This document shows positions 56,178-64,000 of a DNA stretch of 64,000 nt, one piece after another (the first letter of the stretch is position 1; every line of letters starts with the position of its first letter). The DNA is taken from NCBI GenBank assembly GCA_036365455.1, contig JAWQUS010000030.1:8494001-8558000 (forward strand). Reading direction: 5' to 3'. Position numbers and translations under genes: made by a program. The notes under the pieces are model-generated. The model saw only the letters and a list, made by a program, of their open reading frames with translations, did no database searches and was not told the origin of the DNA. The stretch is from Macrosoma leucophasiata (Eukaryota; Arthropoda; Insecta; Lepidoptera; Hedylidae).

Positions 56178-56790
56178 TTAATCAAAAGATAGATAGTGGT
56201 CCCTGACCAGGGACTTAAATGATGTTAAAGTTTGGGCACTCCTTATTAATAATGGTAGTGCATTCCACAAATTAACTGCTTGGACTGTAAATGACTTTTT
56301 ATAATAATCACTAGAATGGGTAGGGATTTCAAGCATATAATTATATGACGAGCGTAAGGTATAAGAGTTAATTAGATGCAGAAATTTAAAACGATCTTTT
56401 AAATAAGAAGGAGTTTGACCATTGAATAAAATACCAAAGAGAAGAGATAACACACGAGCATTCCGGCGAAGAGAGATTGGGAGCCATTTGAGCTGTTTTC
56501 GATATTCAGAGACATGGTCGTATTTGCGCAAGCCAAATACGAATCTTATGCATAAATTCTGGAGACGCTCTAATTTATTCAGTTGCTCTTTTGTTAGATC
56601 AAGATAACAGGTGTCGGCGTAGTCGAGAATGGGAAATAACAGAGAGTGTACAAGCGTAATTTTAGTGGACACAGGTAGAAAATTTCGCAATCTTTTCAAA
56701 GAATGTACAGCCGAAAACATTTTTTTACTGATAATATTTATTTGTGGCACCCAAGATAAGTACTTATCAAAAATAATACCCAAATTTTTC
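56178..56790 (-). pseudogene. CR1-group LINE ORF2, C-terminal part after frameshift
   Basis: Reads KNLGIIFDKYLSWVPQIN, RLRNFLPVSTKITLVHSLLF, LNKLERLQNLCIRFVFGLRK, AVNLWNALPLLIRSAQTLTS: thumb and C-terminal motifs following directly on the upstream part in another frame. Confidence 0.88.
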
Positions 56791-58668
56791 AGTTTCACTG
56801 AAAGGAATGACATGCCCATTAAATTTTACACACGGCAAGGTGTCCCAGTTGATCTTAGTTAATAACCTTGAACTCCCAATTACTATTAGTTGACTCTTAA
56901 TAGGATTTATTTGAAGCCCATAAGAAAGACTCCATCGTAGAATAGAAGAAAGATCATCATTTAAAGAGATTAAAGCGTTTGGAAGATCATCCAGGGAGAC
57001 ATGACGATATATTTGTAGATCATCTGCATACAAGTGGTAGAGAGAAGATATACGCGGAGTTATTAAATTAATGAAGATAGCAAAGAGTAAAGGAGACAAC
57101 ACGCCACCTTGTGGAACGCCAGCAACAGTTGTACACCAAGTTGAGAAAGTGTCCCGAACCTGTATACGTTGCCGACGACCAAACAAGTAACTATGAAACC
57201 AGTCAACTGCATTCGGAGATATGTTAAGAGAACGTAGAGTAGCAATTAGAATCTCAAAATCTACAGTGTTGAAAGCGTTGCTAAAATCAAGCAAGGTTAA
57301 TACTGTAAGTTGCCTATTATCCATAGCGAGCCTTATGTCATCTGTAATTTTAATAAGTGCAGTAGTCGTACTATGACCGGGACGGAAACCTGATTGGAGA
57401 GGATTAAGGATAGCGTGTTTTTCAAGATATGAACTAAGTTGAGTATGGATAAGACGTTCTAGGACTTTCGAGAGTAATGGAAGAATGGAGATAGGACGAT
57501 AATCAGAACAGGATATAGGATTGGATTTTTTAGGCAATGGAATAATATAAGCATCTTTCCATGCAGTAGGAAAGGAACAAGAGGATATTGAAAGGTTCAT
57601 AATTGAGGTTATGACAGGACATAGGAAATCAAGGAGAGGAATGATCATCTTACGACTAATGCAATCACATCCAACAGCATCAGAATCGATATCTAATAAG
57701 TTCTTCTTAACATCACGATCATACACTTGACTTAAAGAAAACATTGGATAATTAGGAGTGGGAAAAGAAGAAAGTTCAGCTAATGCACTAGCTTTTAATG
57801 AACCATCATAGGTAGAAACAGATGAGAAGAAACTATTAAGTAGGTTTAGATCTAAATTATGGGGTAAGGATTCTGAATTAACTTTCCCAACTCCTAAAGT
57901 TTTGAGAAACCTCCATGCCTTAGATGGGTCTGCATTATGGAGTGTGGAATTAATATAGCGTCGTTGTGCATCTCTACACAACTTGTTACAGCGATTACGT
58001 AAGAACTTGTATTTGTCGCGGTTAATGTCCGAAGGGTTGACTTTAAATTTGGCCTTAGCAGCATTACGCTTAGCCATTACTGCTTTTATGTCGTCAGTGA
58101 GCCAAGGAGCTGGTAGATGTTTTACTTTTACTGGCCTGATAGGTGCATGAATGTCAAAAAGCTCGATTAGCAAAGAATTAAATATTGCGACCTGTTCATT
58201 CACTTCAGTGGCATTTGTAACTACGGACCAATCTATTTTACACGCATCTTCAAGAAGTTTATTCAAATCAATACCACGAAAATTACGTTGTAGAAGCACC
58301 TTACGTTTGGCTTTAGGTGGACGGATTTTGTATGACACAAATAAAAGGTCGTGATATGAGAAGGCTTCAGCAGGGCACTGACCAAATTTCGCCACATGAT
58401 CAGTTGCAGAGACTATAATTAAATCCAAGAGAGATGGAGAACAATTGGGGAAATAGTGTGTGGCAGAAAGTGGGAGAAGATGCAAATCGGTAGCATCAAC
58501 TATAGATTTTAAACGTATAGACCTTGTGTCATTCTTTAAAAGACATGTGTTAAAATCACCCATTATAACAGTATGATTATATGATGGAGTGATGTCCTCT
58601 AAAAGACTTTCAAAGAGTGAAAAATAGTCAATTGTTAATGAAGGACTGTAGAAGACACCAAGCAGCAA
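56767..58668 (-). pseudogene. CR1-group LINE ORF2, endonuclease end and reverse transcriptase
   Basis: 633 codons, intact until the shift. RT motifs: DAYIIPLPKKSNP, DYRPISILPLLSKVLERLI, SGFRPGHSTTTALIK, LLDFSNAFNTVDFEIL, AGVPQGGVLSPLLFAIFINL, HLYADDLQIYRHV (catalytic YADD). The endonuclease lacks its first ~100 residues, so it is not an independent element. Confidence 0.9.
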
Positions 58669-59459
58669 TTTAGTGTGACCGAAGATAATTCAGCAAAACT
58701 TGGAAAATACAGTTGTTAGTAATGGGAAATAATAAAATCATAATTTCAGAAATAGGTAAATTAAGACATTACATTTGAGTAGGTAAATAAAAACGCATAA
58801 ATTAATGCCAATAAAGTAATTATTTTACGTTATACAGATATTAAGCGTTTGGAATTCCATACAAACGCTTAAAATCTGGTTACCTATTACATAGACATAG
58901 ACATTCCGTAAAATTATTATAATTTAAGAGATGCTTTAAAGTGGCCTATTTAAATGATATTTTATTAAATAATCATAATCCGCTGTGCTGGACATGCACG
59001 ATGGCCTGACAAACATTTAAAGTTACTTATATTTTTACCCGATTGTAAGCGTTTGTATGAAATTCCACACAAACGCTTAAAATCTGGTTACCTATTACAT
59101 AGTATACATAGACATCAATGAGTGACGTGTATTTCCACACGCGCTTATCAACATTCAAATTTTTATTTAGCCAAAAAAAGAAAATTATAAAATAGTAAAT
59201 TTGTGGTATAGCTTACTTAACGAGCTCAAAATCACTCTCGAGCTCGATCAGCACCTCCGCATTATATAATCACCTGCCGCTAAGTGATAGTGGTAATGTA
59301 TGGTAATAGAGCCAGAGAATATGTAATAATAATACGTATAGAATGCACACTTCGACATCCCGCCCGATTTCCCCGCCTCACCCAACCTCCCTCCTCTTTT
59401 GGCAAAGGAATGGTATTCTACAGCGAGGTTCTGTTCAATGTTAGGGTTCCTTGAGGTGT

Positions 59460-60105
59460 TAATTACGAAAATGGTATCTCCTTTCAAGTCAAAGATGGCG
59501 GACATAATTATTTTTAGAAAATATGATATGGATTTCTATTTCACGGTTTCCTGAGGTGCATTTTTCTAATCCAAGATGGCGGACATATTTTTTCTTCAAA
59601 ATGTGATATGGGTATCAATTTCGAGGTTTCTTGGAGTGCTGATTACGAAAATGGCATCCGTTTTTAGATCCAAGTTGGTGGCCATTTTTTTTGTTTCAAA
59701 ATATTATATGGATATACATTTTTATAAAATTGATACTCATATCACATTTTGAAAAATAAGTCTGTCTGTCATCTTGGATCTGAAAACGGATGCCATTTTC
59801 GTAATTAGCACCCCAAGAAACCTCGAAATTGATACCCATATCACATTTTGAATAAAAAAGTCTGTCTGCCATCTTGGATCTGAAAACAGATGCCATTTTC
59901 GTAATCAACACCTCGAAAAACCTCTAAATTGATACCCATATCATATTTTGAAAGAAAATCTGTTCGCCATCTTGGATATGAAAAAAGATGACATTTTCGC
60001 AATCAGTACCCCCAAGAAACCGCGAAATTAACACCATATCACAATGTAGAAAAATAATTAAATCCGCCATCTTCGATTTGAAAGGAGGATACCATTCAGA
60101 ATCAG
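59460..60105. repeat. Head-to-head tandem array of ~100-bp units
   Basis: Forward units carry 'aagatggcggac' at ~59478, 59574 and (as aagttggtggcc) 59671. Reverse units carry the complement, with 'atcttggat' at 59771, 59871, 59969 and 60069. Arms meet near 59715. Unit features: 'tatgggtatcaatttcgagg', 'tcttgg', 'tacgaaaatggcatccg'. The frames over it are repeat-encoded. Confidence 0.85.
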
Positions 60106-60952
60106 AAATTAATTTATTTATTTGTGTGTGTGACAAGCACCGCTTATGACAAGTCAAAAACGAACAAAATAAATTAAAGTGAAAAACAATCATTGATATG
60201 CACGTCTAATTAAAAAATATATATGAAAATTATTTATATACATATATATAATTTTTATGAAGTGTCCATTCTAAACGTAGTATTATTACATATTTTCTGA
60301 TAAAAGGTTTTAAAGTAATAATAAAAATATCGATACCGACTAACGTATATGCGGTACAACGACTTTCTTAACTTAGAAAGGGACAAATAATGTAAATAAC
60401 GTAATGAGTGAGCAGGACTTTGCGAAAATATACTTGTGCATAATCCAGTTTAATTGATCTCTGATAATACGTGTTTTATATGAATTATTTACTTACCGGT
60501 AAACTATCATACCATCTTTTTTAATACTTGATGTTCTAGACGTATTTAGATATGATTTTAGTGCGCAGGAAGCTATTTCCTAGATATTTTCGGTAGAAAA
60601 TGAATTATTTCTCACGTACGAACGGGTCGGAGGCTTGGTCGGTAATGGCGTCATTGGTGTCGCGATTTCGAGCATTGAAAATAAGCTAGCAATGTGTTGT
60701 GCGCGTCGGTTGCCCTGTATGCGGTATCTATTGGGGGTGATCTGTGCTTCTGTCCATGTTAAGTCATATATTTAGTATAGAAAAACATTACTCCTTCTCG
60801 GAATAACGTATAAGTTTTATAATAATAACTTAAAACCACTCCGTAACTGATTTCAGTATATTTATACTTGAATCTTGTTTCAATTTCTGGTACAATCCTA
60901 ATTCTAAACCAACATCCAGATGAACAAAGTTTCAATATTCATTCAATTTTAG

Positions 60953-61209
60953 GTGGATAGGTATTCACTCGAGAAATAGACACAAGGCAATCAGAATTAA
61001 AGTGTATACTCCAGAAGATGGTCTATTAGCGCTTCATCCCAGTAGCGTAATGGCTCCACAGAAGCCTGGAGGTTTACACTGCGAAACTCCTGGCGCAACC
61101 TGGCTGGTCTACTCACTCAAACAACGCTCTACGAGTGTATATTTATTTGACGTCACCCTTTTTTCTACTCTGCCCTTACTATTTTTTGGTGAATTTCAAG
61201 TTGAAAGGG
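60953..61209 (+). CDS. DHX36/RHAU helicase, exon 10 (OB-fold)
   Basis: Acceptor 'caattttag'. Reads RWIGIHSRNRHKAIRIKVYT, PEDGLLALHPSSVMAP, WLVYSLKQRSTSVYLFDVTL, LLFFGEFQVERG: the OB-fold of DEAH helicases (YTxxDGLxxxHPxSV). Ends phase 1 at G|GTAAGT, so at least one more exon, with the C-terminal tail, lies beyond 64000 or was lost. Confidence 0.92.
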
Positions 61210-61517
61210 GTAAGTACTTGTCACTTTATTTTATACTTATATTTTGGAAACGACGATTATAGGGTATCGTGACGACACCGTACGGTAATGATTTGTATAT
61301 TGAATGGTGAAATCAAATCATTTAAAATTATATTGTTAATTCTAAAGCTGTGTTGTGTCGATGTTCTAAACTAAAGAAACGTATAGTATGCTAATTGTAG
61401 AAAGACTTAAAGTAAAATGATTACTATTAATTATCATCATCATCATCATCATTCATTCCCTGATATTCCATAGTTCCATATTTACAAACATAAAGCGTGT
61501 TGAGTCGTAATTCGGGA

Positions 61518-61795
61518 CCATAGAGCAACACCGGAGGGGAGTAGCCATATGCAGGCTTTCCCCTCTGTCAAAGTACAAGACCAAATGGTCCTACGCCTGT
61601 CGCCCAGATATGTAAATATGTGCGTGAATTTGTTTCTGTATTTTGTTAAAATCAAGGTGTGAGTTTCGTAGTAATAGACGATTTTTGTAGTGTGCGTGTG
61701 TATCGCACGCATTTCCCCCCGCAAAAAATGACAGACTGTTTTGCATCGGTAATACACGCTATGGCTTCTCCCCTCCGGTCCGCCGCGACCGGTGG
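61518..61795. mobile_element. Short MITE, reverse orientation to 38866-39160
   Basis: 'ccatagagcaac', 'ccggaggggagtagccata' at one end and 'tatggcttctcccctccggt' at the other, giving ~19-bp inverted ends. The interior matches 38866-39160 in reverse ('atttccccccgcaaaaaatg', 'gtctgt', 'catcggtaatacacgctatg'). Confidence 0.65.
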
Positions 61796-62160
61796 GCGCA
61801 TTCATACCCGCGCGAGCGCTGCGACCGAACGGACGTGTTTCACTCGGCCGCACACTGGCGATGTTGCATCCCCAAGTAAAATAGACCGTACGACCTGTGC
61901 ATACAATCGGTTATCGAGTGCAGTGCAGAGTCACGACAAGTGCAGTTCGCGGAACCGCCCGCACCCAGCGTCGAGCTCCTCCTCCCCTCGAAGCGAAATT
62001 GATACAGGACTCACGTGCAAAAAGACGCTAGTTAATGTGTACGGGAGTACCGGGCCGTGAATACTAGACTGGCGCAAATTAATTGCGCCGGTCAGTTATA
62101 CCGACCCGGGACTTAGACCCTTGTGTTAGTGATCGTCCCTATGTAAAAAAAAGTGAGTCA

Positions 62161-62322
62161 TGAGCGACCATTTGAAACCGCGTCCGTTTGGCTCGGGACG
62201 GCGATCTCGTGATCCCGCCCGCCAAATTGATGCCCGCGACCAACTGACTGGTCAGGTCACCGCCACCGGCGAGGACATTCACACTTTCTGCGGTTACTAT
62301 ACTGGAATCCGGGAGGTATAAA
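62161..62322 (+). pseudogene. LINE ORF1 remnant
   Basis: ATG at 62161 opens MSDHLKPRPFGSGRRSRDPA and ends at TAA after ~53 codons. Next comes endonuclease sequence in another frame, so most of the gag-like ORF1 is gone. Confidence 0.5.
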
Positions 62323-62880
62323 GGGTCATATCCGGGAACTGAGGGATCTCGCCCAGTCGCAGGACATCCATGTAGTTCTCCTGGGCGAGACCAAACTTCG
62401 TAGCGGCGATGAGCTCCGATTACCTAACTTCTTCGTGTACCGTCACGACGAGGTTTCGCCGCGGGGGTTGGTATACAGAGGTACTGCCGCCCTCGTGCGC
62501 CGTGACGTTGTGCACGACGAGTTGGGTGACTTGGCGTTCATGTCGGTGCGCTCTAAAGGAGTATGCGTGAACGAGGACGGCACGGAGCTCAATATCTTCG
62601 CCGCGTATCGACCTCCAGATGGGAATGTCGATGTCCGGGACATCCGTGCTCTCCTCGGGGATAAACCGACCATAGTGGCGGGAGATTTGAACGCCAAGTA
62701 CCCCTCTTGGGGGTCAAGGGTGATTTCCCCGCCGGGGCGTCGCATCTTCGAGGACAGCTAGGTGGATGGGTACAGTGTGATAGGGCCCGATGCGCCCTCA
62801 CACGTACCGACCAACCCTAACCATCAACCGGACGTGTTGGACATCGTCATGCATAAGCGAGCGCCGAGTGAAGGAATTCC
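62323..62880 (+). pseudogene. LINE ORF2 endonuclease domain, truncated
   Basis: GHIRELRDLAQSQDIHVVLL, GETKLRSGDELRLPNFFVYR, YRPPDGNVDV and VAGDLNAKYPSWGSR are apurinic-endonuclease-type motifs (ETK, GDLNAKYP.WG). A TAG at 62759 interrupts, then PDVLDIVM; sequence downstream jumps to RT. Confidence 0.8.
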
Positions 62881-62909
62881 CGTCGGCCCCCTCCGCTCCG
62901 CTCCGGGGA

Positions 62910-64000
62910 GAAGATTTTATCTCCCCGTCCGAGCTACGCAAAACCGTTCTCCGACTGCCAAGCCGGAAAGCTGCCGGGCCTGACGGAATCCCCATTGAGG
63001 CGCTCCGGCATCTACCGTGGAGGAGTTTGGTGTCAATAAACAAACTCTTCAACGGGGTACTCCGGACTGGCCACTTTCCCACTGATTGGAAGCTGGGAAA
63101 CGTCATTGTCCTTCCGAAACCGGGCAAGGACCGCCGACTCCCGTCCAGCTATCGCCCTATTACGCTATTGTCGCACTTGGGTAAGTTGTTTGAGCGTCTC
63201 CTGCTGCGGAGGCTGAGACCGTTCCTCCCAAGTAGAGAGGAGCAATTCGGCTTCCGCGCGGGACATTCAACGACGCTCCAACTGACCCGGGTGCTACATC
63301 ACCTTGCGTACGAGGCCAACAGGGACCACTACGCGGTCGGAGTTTTTCTAGACATAGAAAAAGCTTTTGACCGCGTGTGGTATGTTGGCCTCCTCGACAA
63401 AATAGCCACCAAATTACCAGCTGGCATCTATAGTGTGGTAGCTGACTTTCTCCAAGATCGGCGATTCTACGTTACGGTGGAGGGCGGTGATTCTGCCCAG
63501 CATCCAATCCGTGCCGGAGTACCACAAGGCAGCTGTCTGTCGCCTTTCCTTTACGCGGCGTACACAGACGACGTTCCGACCCTACGCGACCATCTGCGAG
63601 AGGGAGAGAGGGACGTCATGCTGTCCTTGTTTGCCGACGACAGCGCCTACATAGCGACATCTGCTCGGTTGCATATAGCAATCGCTAAAATGCAACACCT
63701 GCTGGACCTGCTGCCGGAGTGGCTGGACAAATGGCGGATGGCCGTCAACGAAGACAAGACGGCCGCTATCGTAACACGAGTCCGCCAATACCCACTGCCG
63801 CTTCGACTGCGAGGCCAGGACATAGCCTGGCAGTCTACAGTGAAATACCTAGGGTGTAGCATCGACCGCGCGCTCCGCATGGTGCCCACGGTGAATCACG
63901 TGGTGCAACAGGCGGCAACTGCGCGCTCGATGCTGCGCCCGGTATTGCAATGTCCGTGGAGGAGTTCGTGGTCCGTCTTGCGCGTCGAATGTTCGACCGC
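62910..64000 (+). pseudogene. LINE ORF2 reverse transcriptase, open to window edge
   Basis: Continuous frame: SELRKTVLRLPSRKAAGPDG, KLGNVIVLPKPGKDRRLPSS, YRPITLLSHLGKLFERLL, EEQFGFRAGHSTTLQL, VGVFLDIEKAFDRVWYVGLL, AGVPQGSCLSPFLYAAYTDD, LFADDSAYIATSARL (catalytic FADD), KTAAIVTRV. From ~63948 the family's C-terminal tail follows directly on 'MLRPVLQ' in another frame, so the thumb region is deleted. Confidence 0.85.

Larger units (their letters stand above)
55877..58678 (-). mobile_element. CR1-group non-LTR retrotransposon, 5'-truncated
   Basis: The reverse strand encodes the C-terminal part of an endonuclease (VIMGDFNTCL, SYHDLLFVSY) and a full reverse transcriptase. The 3' UTR ends at 55877-55900 in an ATT repeat, as is usual for the CR1 group. 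The 5' end stops at ~58678 inside the endonuclease. A single-base frameshift near 56790 breaks the ORF. It lies antisense in DHX36 intron 9. Confidence 0.88.
55545..60952 (+). other. DHX36 intron 9 (5.4 kb)
   Basis: GT-AG, phase 2. Contains the CR1-type LINE (reverse), a duplicated ~66-bp segment (58850-58915 and 59047-59112, 'aaacgcttaaaatctggtta'), and the inverted tandem array. 60200-60950 is AT-rich with nothing recognised except the 28-bp segment at 60717 that is inverted relative to 55739. Confidence 0.75.
61800..64000 (+). mobile_element. Jockey-type non-LTR retrotransposon, internally deleted, cut by window edge
   Basis: GC-rich 5' region (61800-62160), a short ORF1 start, endonuclease, reverse transcriptase and the beginning of the C-terminal tail, all in order. 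At least three internal segments are missing. Lies in DHX36 intron 10, same strand as the gene. Clade named from RT motifs and domain order only. Confidence 0.78.

Overview
This looks like a stretch of an insect nuclear genome, most likely a moth or butterfly. It is AT-rich, genes are split by spliceosomal introns, and most of the sequence is repeats of types I associate with Lepidoptera: tRNA-derived SINEs, RTE, CR1 and Jockey LINE pieces, a mariner and many MITEs. The species assignment is an inference; no long bacterial-style ORFs, rRNA genes or CRISPR arrays were seen.

Three protein-coding genes can be assembled from splice sites, frame and homology. (1) A small Ly6/uPAR three-finger gene on the + strand (exons 18162-18204, 24666-24875, 26424-26635) encodes a 154-residue protein with signal peptide, ten cysteines and a GPI-type tail. 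Its middle exon is tiny and its second intron appears to start with GC rather than GT. (2) A polypeptide N-acetylgalactosaminyltransferase (GT27) on the - strand has six recognisable exons between 36166 and 29757; the exon with the start codon was not found. (3) A DEAH-box RNA helicase of the DHX36/RHAU type on the + strand has ten exons from 44386 to 61209; its last exon(s) should lie beyond the right edge.

Layout: 1-18.1 kb is repeat-filled intergenic DNA; 18.2-26.6 kb is the Ly6 gene, with a 67-bp tandem array in intron 2; 26.6-29.8 kb is a spacer with two abutting perfect palindromes; 29.8-36.2 kb is the glycosyltransferase, with a dead mariner nested in a SINE and several MITEs in its introns; 36.2-44.4 kb is a spacer rich in MITEs, LINE fragments and TATCGATA motifs; 44.4-64 kb is the helicase, whose introns hold an RTE remnant, a 1.6-kb element with 11-bp flanking repeats, a 5'-truncated CR1 LINE, a head-to-head 100-bp tandem array and an internally deleted Jockey-type LINE that runs off the edge.

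The three genes share no obvious pathway: a surface three-finger protein, Golgi mucin-type O-glycosylation, and G-quadruplex RNA/DNA unwinding. The most distinctive new item is a retroposon family of about 390-415 bp, defined by three copies here, each with its own 12-13-bp target-site duplication. Two copies sit just upstream of the helicase start.
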